From Mesobacillus maritimus (GTDB taxonomy: Bacteria; Bacillota; Bacilli; Bacillales; Cytobacillaceae), in contig NZ_JACWFH010000017.1 of NCBI RefSeq assembly GCF_019749255.1, forward strand, positions 1-64,000: 64,000 bases of DNA, written 5' to 3'. The notes beneath the pieces were generated by a model, which saw only the letters and a list, made by a program, of their open reading frames with translations, had not been told where the DNA came from and ran no database searches. A program made the translations under genes and the position numbers. Of this stretch, positions 8,245 through 15,926 are shown one piece after another (the first letter of the stretch is position 1; each line of letters starts with the position of its first letter).

Positions 8245-9267
8245 ATGAATGATTTATTTAGTCCGTTTCAATTAAAAGGGCTGGAAGTGAAAAACCGTAT
8301 AGTGATGCCTCCAATGTGTCAATATTCTGTTGAAAAGAAAGATGGCATTGCGAATGATTGGCATTATTTACACTATGTAAACCGCGCTATAGGTGGAGCT
8401 GGTTTTATTATCATTGAAATGACCGATGTCGAGCCGGATGGACGCATTACCGACTATGACTTGGGATTATGGTCAGACGAACAAATTCCTGCTTTAGCAA
8501 GAATCGTTGAAGCCTGCCATCAATACGGAGCAAAAGTTGGCATTCAAATCGCCCACGCTGGACGTAAAGCAGAAGATGCCGCTGTGCCAGTTGCACCTTC
8601 TGCGATTCCTTTTGATGAAAATTCAAAAACACCAAGAGCTCTTTCTACAGATGAAGTAAAGGAAATGGTAGAAAAATATCGTAAGGCTGTTAAGCGTGCT
8701 ATTCAAGCAGGGGTAGACGCAATCGAAATTCATGGTGCTCATGGCTATTTAATTCATCAATTCCACTCCCCTTTAACAAACAAACGAGATGATGAATATG
8801 GCAAAGATTTAACGAAGTTTGGAAGAGAAATTATTCAAGCTGCTAAAAGCGAAATGCCAGAAGAGATGCCATTAATTATGCGTATTTCTGCTGCAGAGTA
8901 TGTTGAAGGTGGATACGGAATTAAAGAGAGTATACTGTTTGCGAAAGAGTATCAACAAGCTGGTATTGATATGTTTCACATTTCTTCAGGCGGTGAAGGC
9001 CCTATTGGTGCGGCGGGCAAACCGGGTACCCATGCTGGGTATCAAGTTCCACTTGCTAGGGATATAAAAGAAGCACTTGATATTCCTGTGATTGCAGTTG
9101 GAAGATTAGACGACGCGATTTTAGCGAACTCTGTGATTGGAAATGAAGATGCGGATCTTGTGGCTGTTGGAAGGGGCATGTTACGAAATCCTCATTGGGC
9201 ATTAGAAGCTGCAACTATCCTCAAAAAGAAAACAAATGTACCAAAACAATATGTCACTGGATTTTAA
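8245..9267 (+). CDS. namA: NADPH dehydrogenase, old yellow enzyme family (YqjM/NamA type)
   Basis: This is a soluble FMN-dependent ene-reductase acting on alpha,beta-unsaturated carbonyls. The 340-residue TIM barrel matches YqjM (338). VMPPMCQYS near residue 22-30 carries the Cys and Tyr typical of the YqjM subclass, and IHGAHGYLIHQF near 160-170 has the substrate-binding histidines. The C-terminus has a phosphate-binding GRGML. I start it at ATG 8245 because AGGAG lies eight bases upstream. An in-frame ATG at 8203 has no ribosome binding site and adds an atypical N-terminus. It is monocistronic, with a terminator following. Confidence 0.9.
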   Translation: MNDLFSPFQLKGLEVKNRIVMPPMCQYSVEKKDGIANDWHYLHYVNRAIGGAGFIIIEMTDVEPDGRITDYDLGLWSDEQIPALARIVEACHQYGAKVGIQIAHAGRKAEDAAVPVAPSAIPFDENSKTPRALSTDEVKEMVEKYRKAVKRAIQAGVDAIEIHGAHGYLIHQFHSPLTNKRDDEYGKDLTKFGREIIQAAKSEMPEEMPLIMRISAAEYVEGGYGIKESILFAKEYQQAGIDMFHISSGGEGPIGAAGKPGTHAGYQVPLARDIKEALDIPVIAVGRLDDAILANSVIGNEDADLVAVGRGMLRNPHWALEAATILKKKTNVPKQYVTGF

Positions 9268-9308
9268 CAGCTAGTAGAATCCATTCTATTTGAACATAAT
9301 CACTTATT

Positions 9309-9341
9309 GGCAATCCTTAACTCCTTGGGATTGCCTTTTGT
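9309..9341 (+). terminator. Terminator after namA
   Basis: The stem GGCAATCC against GGATTGCC is followed by TTTTG. Confidence 0.75.
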
Positions 9342-9365
9342 TTTGCCCAAAAGGTTTTAATGAAT

Positions 9366-9396
9366 AAAAAAAGCTTGGATGGTCTCCAAGCTTTTT
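9366..9396. terminator. Bidirectional terminator between namA and cdd
   Basis: AAAAAAGCTTGGA pairs with TCCAAGCTTTTTT around a 5-nt loop, so A and T tracts flank both sides. It serves cdd on the minus strand and backs up the namA terminator. Confidence 0.88.
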
Positions 9397-9422
9397 TGAC
9401 TATTTGATTAAAGAATGTACAA

Positions 9423-9821
9423 TTACATTTCTAATTCTGTAAAAGCATATGGCAATAATTCTCTTAACGTCAGTTCTAGTATTTCTTTTTTTCCATTCGT
9501 TAAATAAACAGGCATTTCTGGCGAACAGAATTCAGCTAAAACTTGTCTGCAAATACTACAAGGTGGTAGATAATCTTCTGTATCACCTGCTACCGCGATT
9601 GCCTGAAAATCACCTTTTTTGTAGCCGTTTGCGATTGCAGTAAAAATAGCTGTTCGTTCTGCACAATTCGTTGCGCCAAACGAAACATTTTCTACGTTTA
9701 CACCATTAATTACAGTTCCATCTTTTAGCAATAAAGCGGCTCCAACTGGAAATTCGGAATAAGGCGCATAGGCGTTTTCTAGGGTTTTACGTGCTTGCTC
9801 CATTAATTGTTCTTTATTCAT
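9423..9821 (-). CDS. cdd: Cytidine deaminase
   Basis: This enzyme hydrolytically deaminates cytidine and deoxycytidine in pyrimidine salvage. At 132 residues it is the small homotetrameric type. The zinc site is complete: CAERTAIF near residue 53 supplies the first Cys and catalytic Glu, and PPCSICRQVL near 86-95 supplies the other two Cys. The N-terminal AYAPYSEFPVGAAL is a family signature. Here it stands alone, not in the era/dgk cluster where cdd often lies in Bacillus. It may therefore be a second copy. Confidence 0.93.
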   Translation of the reverse strand: MNKEQLMEQARKTLENAYAPYSEFPVGAALLLKDGTVINGVNVENVSFGATNCAERTAIFTAIANGYKKGDFQAIAVAGDTEDYLPPCSICRQVLAEFCSPEMPVYLTNGKKEILELTLRELLPYAFTELEM

Positions 9822-9858
9822 CTAATCCATCCCTTTCAAAGAAGAATGAACTTTTGAC

Positions 9859-9890
9859 AGTCCCCTTAGCCAACTTAAAGTTGGCAGGAC
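9859..9890. repeat. Palindrome upstream of cdd
   Basis: Arms GCCAACTT (9869-9876) and AAGTTGGC (9878-9885) are enclosed by outer arms GTCC and GGAC. There is no T-tract, so it is not an obvious terminator. It may be a cdd leader hairpin or a dispersed palindrome. Confidence 0.4.
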
Positions 9891-9995
9891 TTTCATTTTA
9901 TAATTATCCAAAATCTATGTCAATCTCAAAAACAATTACTTTCCTATTATTTTCCCCATATCCACACTATTTCACAAATCTTTCACTTAACAGAG

Positions 9996-10529
9996 CTATT
10001 TGTTTCGAAAATATTCATCACGAAGCATTCCCATCAGGATTTCATCAGAATAGGTATTCTTCATAAAAAGGGATTGCCTCAATATACCTTCAATTTTAAA
10101 GCCTGCTTTTTCATAGGCCGTAATCCCTCGAATATTGTGTGAAAACACCTCTAACTCTAAACGATTAAGGTTCAGTTCTTCAAAAGTATATTTTTGTGCT
10201 AGTTTCGTTGCTTCTGTTCCGTATCCTTTATTAGTCATATTTTTATCATGAAGTGAGATTCTAAAACCTGCTTTTTGATTGTCATGGTCGATATCTAGTA
10301 TCGCTAAATCACCTATGACTCGATGATTATGTATGAAACAAATAGCAAAATCGGAACGTGTTGGGTCTTCACGAAACTGATTATAACTGTTAATAATGCT
10401 ATCCAAGGTAAATGAATTACGCGTTCCTGTCATATAGAGAAACTCTTCATCCTGACAGGATTGATAGATACTTTCCATATCTTCTTCTTTAATAGGTCTT
10501 ATATATACTGAACGCCCCATCATCATCAT
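9996..10529 (-). CDS. GNAT family N-acetyltransferase (RimJ/RimL-like)
   Basis: This is a 177-residue acetyl-CoA-dependent acyltransferase with the RimJ/RimL layout. VYIRPIKEEDMESIYQ at the N-terminus, NKGYGTEATKLAQKYTF as the acetyl-CoA loop (about 105-121) and NIRGITAYEKAGFKIEG near 140-156 are the family motifs. The start is the ATG after AAAGGAGTG. The upstream in-frame GTG at 10538 overlaps that site. The substrate is unknown. Such proteins acetylate protein N-termini, amino acids or antibiotics. Confidence 0.8.
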   Translation of the reverse strand: MMMMGRSVYIRPIKEEDMESIYQSCQDEEFLYMTGTRNSFTLDSIINSYNQFREDPTRSDFAICFIHNHRVIGDLAILDIDHDNQKAGFRISLHDKNMTNKGYGTEATKLAQKYTFEELNLNRLELEVFSHNIRGITAYEKAGFKIEGILRQSLFMKNTYSDEILMGMLRDEYFRNK

Positions 10530-10569
10530 TGGGATCACTCCTTTCCTAAGTTGAAGGTGTTGCTATTTC

Positions 10570-10767
10570 TCATCCAAAAAGATCGGCGAACCCAATAATC
10601 CCTAATAGTATAGAAAATCCTCCTAGAATTCTTGATGTAAGAATATAAAAGTTTGACGGTTCCCTAGCGTCCTTTGACTTCCAACTCTCTGTCAAATCCC
10701 AAAGCACCGCCGGAATTGTGATCATAAAGAACCCAATAAAAATCGACAAAACGCTAAATACAAACAT
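10570..10767 (-). CDS. Small membrane protein, two TM segments
   Basis: This ~65-residue protein has two hydrophobic helices (about 3-24 and 45-63) flanking a polar loop. Two adjacent ATGs follow GAGAGGAGG. The second gives the better spacing. I do not recognise a named family. It lies 31 bp upstream of the GNAT gene on the same strand and may be co-transcribed with it. Confidence 0.6.
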   Translation of the reverse strand: MFVFSVLSIFIGFFMITIPAVLWDLTESWKSKDAREPSNFYILTSRILGGFSILLGIIGFADLFG

Positions 10768-10898
10768 CATATCCTCCTCTCACTTCCTATATCACATACG
10801 TTTTATCAATGATCACTTTTTATCTTTTAGCAACATCGTTTCTTTTCTTTCTACAAAGCTGCAATAACGACATCTTCAATTTTCAACAATCCACAATC

Positions 10899-11438
10899 TC
10901 ATTCCCATATCCGCGCAAATCCCATTTTATTTTCTTCATATTTTATGAGATACACATCAGGGTTACGAAGGTTTTTCCACTCCTCGAAGCCAAAGTCAGC
11001 GTTAATATGCTTTAACAATAAGGACATGAGGTTTCCGTGGGTAACGATTATGGTGTTTTCATCACGGCTATGAAGGATTCCTTCTACTACTTCAACAATT
11101 CGGTTCATTGCTTCTAGGCTAGATTCTCCTCCCTCAAATTTAAGGTCCAAATCTTCAAAGGTATTTCTTAGTTTTTCAAACCAATCGGGCATAGGATGAT
11201 CACTAAGGATACGTTCTGTTAATCGAGCATCAGCCTCTACTCTGACCCCTATGTTTTTGGCAAGAGGCTGAATGGAATCCATTGCTCGTTTATATGGACT
11301 TGAGATGATTCTATCTACCTCTATAGTAGAAAAAAATTCAGCTAACTCTAATGCCTGCTTCATCCCTTTAGCGGTTAGTGGTGCTTCAGGTGGTTGTCCT
11401 TCTGCCTCACAATGTCGAATGACATAAATTTGTTTCAA
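10899..11438 (-). CDS. Histidine phosphatase family protein (phosphoglycerate mutase-like)
   Basis: This is a two-histidine phosphatase of about 179 residues. YVIRHCEAEG near the N-terminus is the RHG-type catalytic motif, with Cys in place of the usual Gly. SSPYKRAMDS and IIVTHGNLMSLLL supply the phosphate-pocket Arg and second His. I prefer the TTG start at 11438, because GGAGTGG lies six bases upstream and the protein then begins MKQIYVIRH as relatives do. The ATG at 11453 lies only two bases from its site. The substrate cannot be told from sequence. Confidence 0.82.
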   Translation of the reverse strand: MKQIYVIRHCEAEGQPPEAPLTAKGMKQALELAEFFSTIEVDRIISSPYKRAMDSIQPLAKNIGVRVEADARLTERILSDHPMPDWFEKLRNTFEDLDLKFEGGESSLEAMNRIVEVVEGILHSRDENTIIVTHGNLMSLLLKHINADFGFEEWKNLRNPDVYLIKYEENKMGFARIWE

Positions 11439-11486
11439 AAGTATCCACTCCATTTCCCCTTATGTATGATTCTATCTCGTCACTTT

Positions 11487-11828
11487 TTAATCTCTCAATC
11501 GCTTTCCATAGTGCACATGCCAGTGCATATGTTTCGTAGTTTGATATTCACCAATGTTAGTAGACACCTTACAGGCACCGAACTCTCGATTCATATCTTT
11601 CGCAACTTTTTGGATTACTTCAAAAATCTCCATCATTATATCCATCTCGTCATGTTGAACCGTAATAATCGATGGGATGTGCTTTTTCGGGATGACGACA
11701 ATATGCTCTTCATAAAAAGGACGAGTATGATGAAAAGCCAGTACATGCTTTGTTTCCATCACCGTTTCGACAGGTGTTTTTCCATTAAGAACCTCATCAC
11801 AGTAAAAGTCTTCTATGTTGGTAATCAT
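11487..11828 (-). CDS. HIT domain protein
   Basis: This is a 113-residue nucleotide-binding hydrolase of the histidine triad superfamily. KHMHWHVHYG at about residues 99-108 contains the HxHxH triad, and FHHTRPFYEEHIVVIPKKHI is the usual beta-strand region. Members hydrolyse AMP-linked or dinucleoside polyphosphate substrates. It lies 33 bp from the phosphatase gene on the same strand. Confidence 0.88.
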   Translation of the reverse strand: MITNIEDFYCDEVLNGKTPVETVMETKHVLAFHHTRPFYEEHIVVIPKKHIPSIITVQHDEMDIMMEIFEVIQKVAKDMNREFGACKVSTNIGEYQTTKHMHWHVHYGKRLRD

Positions 11829-11862
11829 TATGAATAAATCTTCCTCTCTTGTTGATTCTCTT

Positions 11863-12297
11863 TTAATCTTTTTGATGATAAAACTTCATATGTGGTTTTT
11901 CCTCTTTATAATAATCCAACCGATCTTGTAATGTCCCTGTGTGAAATTCAAACTTATGACCATCTGGGTCCAAGAAGTAAATCGATTTTTTATCCTTTTC
12001 ATCTCTAGGTCGACCAGAAAGAATGGTTACATTCAATTCCTTGAGTTTGTTATACATAGAATCGAATTCTGCCTCTTCTATTGTGAAAGCAATATGCGTA
12101 TAGGAATGGTTGATTTCATTCCGGGGAACATCTTTTTCTTCATTAAGAGCGAGCCATATTCCATTTAAATCGAAATAGGCGGTCGTCCTTCCTTTCACCA
12201 ATAATATGGCATCGAACACATTTTGATAAAAGGAGACTGCTCTCTCTAAATCCGATACAGAAAATAAAAAATGATTAATTCCTTTAATAGTAGACAT
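11863..12297 (-). CDS. fosB: Metallothiol transferase FosB (fosfomycin resistance)
   Basis: This is a 144-residue glyoxalase/vicinal oxygen chelate enzyme that opens the fosfomycin epoxide with bacillithiol (or cysteine), using a divalent metal. The metal ligands are visible: His9 (GINHF), His68 (SYTHIAF) and Glu117 (HKFEFH). [13 protein letters not shown] and [10 protein letters not shown] are highly characteristic of FosB. Length and motifs match chromosomal FosB of Bacillus. The start is ATG behind AGAGGTGAG. Confidence 0.92.
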   Translation of the reverse strand: MSTIKGINHFLFSVSDLERAVSFYQNVFDAILLVKGRTTAYFDLNGIWLALNEEKDVPRNEINHSYTHIAFTIEEAEFDSMYNKLKELNVTILSGRPRDEKDKKSIYFLDPDGHKFEFHTGTLQDRLDYYKEEKPHMKFYHQKD

Positions 12298-12388
12298 CCA
12301 CTCACCTCTCGTTTTTGTATCAGGCTTGGCCGAGAACCTTCGTGACTTAAGTCATTAGATGTTTTCTTTGGGGAATCCCGTTCTCCCT

Positions 12389-12895
12389 TTATTTTAAAAC
12401 CTTGCCCATAATGACATATGGAGTACCCTCGTTGCTTGGAAAAAATGGCTCTTTCACGTCAGCCCAGCCCAAACCTTGATACAACCTACGCGCAGAATGA
12501 TTGCTGACTTGCGTAGTTAGGACCGTCGTTTTGTTTTGTACATCCTTTAACAATTCGGTAACTAGCCCTTTTGCGTAACCTTGGTTTCGATAAGATGGAT
12601 GTACGACTAATTCAACCAACTCAAAGCAATCTTTTAGCCATAGTTCATACGCAGTTGAATCAAGTTCCTTAACAAGGATATCGTGATAATATTGTCCTGG
12701 TAAGGAGGAATACCCATAAGTGAACCCTAGAATATCTTCATTATCAGACAAACATACAAAGCCCCTAAAACCAGGATAGCTAGAGTGTTTGATTAACCGT
12801 TCTTTAATAGAATAATCCCAAACTTTTCTATATAGATTATCCATGGCATCAAGTCTATTTTGGTCTGTTATCTCTATTTTTACGATGCTTCCCAT
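12389..12895 (-). CDS. GNAT family N-acetyltransferase
   Basis: This 168-residue acetyltransferase has VHPSYRNQGYAKGLVTELLKD (about 115-135) as the acetyl-CoA pyrophosphate loop, followed by SNHSARRLYQGLGW, the usual C-terminal helix and strand. It is monocistronic as far as can be seen. The substrate is unknown. Confidence 0.78.
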   Translation of the reverse strand: MGSIVKIEITDQNRLDAMDNLYRKVWDYSIKERLIKHSSYPGFRGFVCLSDNEDILGFTYGYSSLPGQYYHDILVKELDSTAYELWLKDCFELVELVVHPSYRNQGYAKGLVTELLKDVQNKTTVLTTQVSNHSARRLYQGLGWADVKEPFFPSNEGTPYVIMGKVLK

Positions 12896-12992
12896 ACAGT
12901 TCCCCCCTTGTTGAACAAATGGTTGTAGCTTTTATCTATTCGATAGAAGAAGGAGTTTTTCCTTTCTAATGCAAATTTCTTCTTAGGTAAAA

Positions 12993-13238
12993 ATGATCGT
13001 TTTCTTGCTACGCCAAGAAGTGTTTGACCAATTTGATGATGGCGAAAAATATGTCATATTAAAAGGTTTATATAAATTACATTCTTTCATCATTTGGGGT
13101 CTGGTCCTTTTAGCATCTGCCCTCATGTTTTACTCTGCTTTCACAGGTCATTCTCAGGTCATCAGTATTATCGGAATTGGCATTTTGTTGCTGCTCATCC
13201 AAGTAATCTTTACAACTAGTTTAAAACCAACTAAATAG
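12993..13238 (+). CDS. Small hypothetical membrane protein
   Basis: This is an 81-residue product with two hydrophobic helices (about 31-50 and 57-75) and a short C-terminal KPTK tail. The reading frame is closed by TAG three codons before the ATG and the ribosome binding site is weak, so the N-terminus may be truncated. A good terminator follows, which supports a transcribed gene. No family recognised. Confidence 0.5.
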   Translation: MIVFLLRQEVFDQFDDGEKYVILKGLYKLHSFIIWGLVLLASALMFYSAFTGHSQVISIIGIGILLLLIQVIFTTSLKPTK

Positions 13239-13250
13239 AAGTCATAACCT

Positions 13251-13285
13251 AACAAAGCAACTGGGACTCACACAGTTGCTTTGTT
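13251..13285. terminator. Bidirectional terminator
   Basis: A perfect 13-bp stem (AACAAAGCAACTG against CAGTTGCTTTGTT) with a 9-nt loop lies between two convergent genes. Confidence 0.88.
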
Positions 13286-13312
13286 TAATTTGATTTGTAT
13301 GGATCTTCTCCA

Positions 13313-13516
13313 TTATTTAAGATCCGATTCGTTAATAAAAAGTTCATCCACTGTAGTGTTCAAGACAGCGGCAATGTTAAAAGCTAGCTGTAAAGTAGGG
13401 TCATACTTATTGTTTTCAATTGCGTTGATGGTCTGCCTTGACACGTGGCAAAGTTTCGCCAATTCGACTTGAGATAATTTTTCAGCTTTTCTTTTTTCTC
13501 TAATATGATTCTTCAT
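13313..13516 (-). CDS. XRE-family transcriptional regulator (YgzD-like)
   Basis: This is a 67-residue single-domain Cro/CI repressor. The helix-turn-helix is QVELAKLCHVSRQTINAIE, and NKYDPTLQLAFNIA is typical of this short subfamily. It follows the membrane protein gene by 3 bp, with AAAGG before the ATG, so the two are translationally linked. Two near-palindromic operators flank the promoter upstream of the pair, implying autorepression. Confidence 0.85.
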   Translation of the reverse strand: MKNHIREKRKAEKLSQVELAKLCHVSRQTINAIENNKYDPTLQLAFNIAAVLNTTVDELFINESDLK

Positions 13517-13519
13517 CCT

Positions 13520-13828
13520 TTACCCACCATATTTCCGTTTAAAAAAGAGCAATGTAAACAAATACATAAGAGAAGTGGTAACAAGAAATGTAAATGGATT
13601 CATTCCCTCATAAGAACCTTCCGTCCACCCATTTATATATATCATTTCAACCATCTGAATGAAAACCGAACCGATAACAAAGGCAAAGGCGTAAGACTGT
13701 GCTTTCATTTTAATCAGATTTTTTCTCTCATCCCCCAATTGAGGCAATGAGGCAAGAGTCATAACGATGAGCAGTACACTTAAAGCTAAAGCACCAAAAA
13801 ATATCGTGATAATCATCCAATCTTCCAT
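13520..13828 (-). CDS. Membrane protein paired with XRE regulator (DUF2178-like)
   Basis: This is a ~102-residue integral membrane protein with three predicted helices, typically found before a small XRE regulator in Bacillus. I prefer the ATG at 13828 (MEDWMIITIFFG), preceded by a GGTGGGGG stretch, because the in-frame GTG at 13873 lies inside operator 1 and has no ribosome binding site. The function of the pair is unknown. Confidence 0.68.
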   Translation of the reverse strand: MEDWMIITIFFGALALSVLLIVMTLASLPQLGDERKNLIKMKAQSYAFAFVIGSVFIQMVEMIYINGWTEGSYEGMNPFTFLVTTSLMYLFTLLFFKRKYGG

Positions 13829-13854
13829 TCTTCTAATCCCCCACCATTTACAAA

Positions 13855-13918
13855 TGTAAAATTCTTTTGACACTTATGATTTTATCTGTTTCATTTAAAA
13901 TGTCAAATTCTTTTTACA
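13855..13918 (-). promoter_or_regulatory. Promoter with two XRE-type operators
   Basis: TGTAAAATTCTTTTGACA (13855-13872) and TGTCAAATTCTTTTTACA (13901-13918) are near-identical 18-bp imperfect palindromes 46 bp apart. On the minus strand TTGACA (13901-13906) and TAAAAT (13879-13884) with 16 bp between form a sigma-A promoter. Its -35 lies inside operator 2, and operator 1 lies just after the start point. Confidence 0.75.
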
Positions 13919-14024
13919 TTTTTATCACAAGGTCTTGCCTTAAATAAATCTTGATTCAAAGAAATCCTCATGACTATCGTCACGGGTGTTCTGCTTTAAT
14001 ATCACCCTATTTATTGTTTAAAAA

Positions 14025-14033
14025 TGGTATAAT
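14025..14033 (+). promoter_or_regulatory. Extended -10 promoter
   Basis: TGGTATAAT is an extended -10 (TGn plus TATAAT). No good -35 is visible. It drives the leader ORF at 14091 and the acetyltransferase at 14186. Confidence 0.6.
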
Positions 14034-14090
14034 GTGGGCAAGGACGAGTAGTTTTTATTTTCATAACATCCGTTCTTAAAGGGGGCGTTC

Positions 14091-14150
14091 ATGATGACAA
14101 ACAAAATTAATGTTATTCGGAGCGAATTCAAGGGGATAACGACTAAATAA
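14091..14150 (+). CDS. Putative 19-residue leader peptide
   Basis: A short ORF (MMTNKINVIRSEFKGITTK) begins with ATG behind GGGGGCG, seven bases away, and ends 35 bp before the acetyltransferase start. It lies between the promoter and a hairpin that covers the downstream ribosome binding site. This is the usual layout of a translation-attenuation leader. Expression is not proven. Confidence 0.45.
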   Translation: MMTNKINVIRSEFKGITTK

Positions 14151-14159
14151 TCTTAGCGT

Positions 14160-14181
14160 TTCCCCTAATTTGAAAGGGGAA
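14160..14181 (+). promoter_or_regulatory. Hairpin covering the acetyltransferase ribosome binding site
   Basis: TTCCCCT (14160-14166) pairs perfectly with AGGGGAA (14175-14181). The second arm is the Shine-Dalgarno sequence of the ATG at 14186, so the folded RNA would block initiation. Confidence 0.6.
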
Positions 14182-14185
14182 TATC

Positions 14186-14647
14186 ATGGATACAGAGAAT
14201 GTGAAAATCGTAGAATTAAATGAAGACAACTGGTATGAGTGTTGTCTATTAGAAGTTTCATCAGAACAAACGAAATACATTGAATCCAATGCGATTTCAA
14301 TTGCTCAGTCCAAGTTTGAGCCTTCTTTAAAGCCCTACGCAATTTATGCTGGAGAAAAAGTAGTTGGCTTTTTGATGTACAATTCTGTTCAAGAAGAACT
14401 GGACGGTTATTGGATCTATCGAATCATGGTCGATAAGTCCTTTCAAGGCAAGGGGATTGCGAAAGCTGCAACAACGATAATGTTGGCAGAGATGGCTAAA
14501 TTACCGCAGGCTGAAAAAATTATTGTGGGGTACCACCCTGATAATAAGGCAGCACATCATTTATACGCAAGTTTAGGGTTTATTGATAAAGGAGATCGAT
14601 TCGGTAAGGAAATGGCTGTAATTAAAAAAATGACTAATCACTCATAA
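14186..14647 (+). CDS. GNAT N-acetyltransferase, BltD/spermidine acetyltransferase-like
   Basis: This is a 153-residue acetyltransferase resembling the BltD and PaiA-type polyamine acetyltransferases. The acetyl-CoA loop is DKSFQGKGIAKAAT (about 93-106), followed by GYHPDNKAAHHLYASLGF near 119-136. The acidic N-terminal half would suit a cationic substrate. It is monocistronic, with its ribosome binding site in a hairpin and a leader ORF upstream. The substrate assignment is tentative. Confidence 0.78.
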   Translation: MDTENVKIVELNEDNWYECCLLEVSSEQTKYIESNAISIAQSKFEPSLKPYAIYAGEKVVGFLMYNSVQEELDGYWIYRIMVDKSFQGKGIAKAATTIMLAEMAKLPQAEKIIVGYHPDNKAAHHLYASLGFIDKGDRFGKEMAVIKKMTNHS

Positions 14648-14661
14648 GTTGTTTCCTATAG

Positions 14662-14687
14662 AAAAGGACCATTCTTGGTCCTTTTTT
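14662..14687 (+). terminator. Terminator after acetyltransferase
   Basis: AAAAGGACCA pairs with TGGTCCTTTT around TTCT, followed by Ts. Confidence 0.88.
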
Positions 14688-14706
14688 CATGTTTAGATAC
14701 TTTGGC

Positions 14707-14738
14707 AAAAAAAAGAAACCCCATTTTTCAGGTTTCTT
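14707..14738 (-). terminator. Terminator of the lipoprotein gene
   Basis: On the minus strand AAGAAACC and GGTTTCTT enclose a 10-nt loop and are followed by a long T-run. Confidence 0.78.
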
Positions 14739-14811
14739 CTTCCTACTATCCACCATAAAGCAGGTTAAATCAAACTAGATTTAAAAAAGATTGAATTCGA
14801 ATTTCCTTGAT

Positions 14812-15477
14812 TTATCTATTCTCTTCTTTATCATGTACCGTAATCCTTTTAATTAATGAGATGACGTCCTCATCCTCACTTGGTTCAATGCTAACCAACT
14901 TCGTCTGGTCAATCATTTCTTGATAAAATTCTTCGCCAGCTGGGTAAATCCCATCCCATCGTAACGGAACGTTGTAAACGTTAATACTCCCATCCCCATT
15001 TCCACTATAGGTAACAGATCCATCGATTAACCGAGAACCCGCTAGCTGGATAACATCCTCTGGATAGTTCAAACTTGTTTCATCATCAGGGTTAAGTGGT
15101 GTCCCAGCTGGAATCAAACGAACATACAATCCGTCGATTTCTTTATTCGGCCCAAGTTGTAGCCAAACCCTCGCATATTCTATTTCTTCACTAGAATATT
15201 GTGCTAAAGGGGTATCCTCTTTATTGCTATCATTTCCTTCACTATGTTCACTGATGTTATCATCGGTTTCTGAAGAGATCTCTGTTGCGTCATCAGTGTC
15301 TGATTGTTCTCCCCAATTGGATGAATCATTTTTATCTGTTGCTGCATCTACGGGAGTTTCCAAACCAGTGCTGTTTTCTGTAGAATCCGTTGTGGTTTCT
15401 TCGTTTGAATTGCCAGCACATCCTGCTAGCAACAATAAAGAAAAAGTAAAAGAAAAAATTATTAACCGCATTTTCAT
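14812..15477 (-). CDS. Hypothetical lipoprotein
   Basis: This is a 221-residue exported lipoprotein. It has a type II signal peptide with lipobox LLAGC (Cys about 20), then a ~75-residue acidic Ser/Thr/Asp/Glu-rich linker and a ~120-residue C-terminal domain (YARVWLQLGPNKEIDGLYVR; VTYSGNGDGSINVYNVPLRW). The linker suggests a spacer from membrane to wall. I do not recognise a characterised family for the domain. Confidence 0.78.
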   Translation of the reverse strand: MKMRLIIFSFTFSLLLLAGCAGNSNEETTTDSTENSTGLETPVDAATDKNDSSNWGEQSDTDDATEISSETDDNISEHSEGNDSNKEDTPLAQYSSEEIEYARVWLQLGPNKEIDGLYVRLIPAGTPLNPDDETSLNYPEDVIQLAGSRLIDGSVTYSGNGDGSINVYNVPLRWDGIYPAGEEFYQEMIDQTKLVSIEPSEDEDVISLIKRITVHDKEENR

Positions 15478-15560
15478 TTCTCAAACCATTCCTTTCAATA
15501 GTGGAAAAACAGTTGACGTTTTGCTTAAGGCATTCACTCTCTCCTGCCCTTTCGTTCATT

Positions 15561-15926
15561 TTATATCGAAGGATCCGTTTTGGTCCCTTGATGAAAAACC
15601 ATCTTCCATACACCCTCATTCCGTTTCCATATTGAACTTCGCAACGAATGTTGATTATTCAGTTCATTAAAAATTCGGTAAGTAGCTAATACAAGATTTT
15701 CCGATAAAGTGTTAAGCTCGAAATCACTCAATTTCATTTTAACTACTCCTATTCCAGCTTCAGCAATCTCTTCATCCTTATACAAAACCTTACCAGAACT
15801 TCCGATTTCAAAGAAATCATCCGCCAATAATTTCTCTAATTCGCTTTTTGATGAACGTACTTCTGGGGTTAATAACTTCTCTTCTAACTGTCTAATATGA
15901 TTTTTTAGTTCATCATTTGTTTTCAT
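15561..15926 (-). CDS. DUF4440 / NTF2-like protein
   Basis: This is a 121-residue cytosolic protein of the cone-shaped NTF2/SnoaL-like fold. LEKLLADDFFEIGSSGKV and VWKMVFHQGTKTDP are the characteristic first-helix and last-strand segments of DUF4440 proteins. No catalytic role can be given. Confidence 0.75.
   Translation of the reverse strand: MKTNDELKNHIRQLEEKLLTPEVRSSKSELEKLLADDFFEIGSSGKVLYKDEEIAEAGIGVVKMKLSDFELNTLSENLVLATYRIFNELNNQHSLRSSIWKRNEGVWKMVFHQGTKTDPSI

Noticed and set aside
9859-9890. Riboswitch or T-box before cdd
   Set aside because: Only one palindrome is present. No conserved riboswitch or T-box elements are visible.
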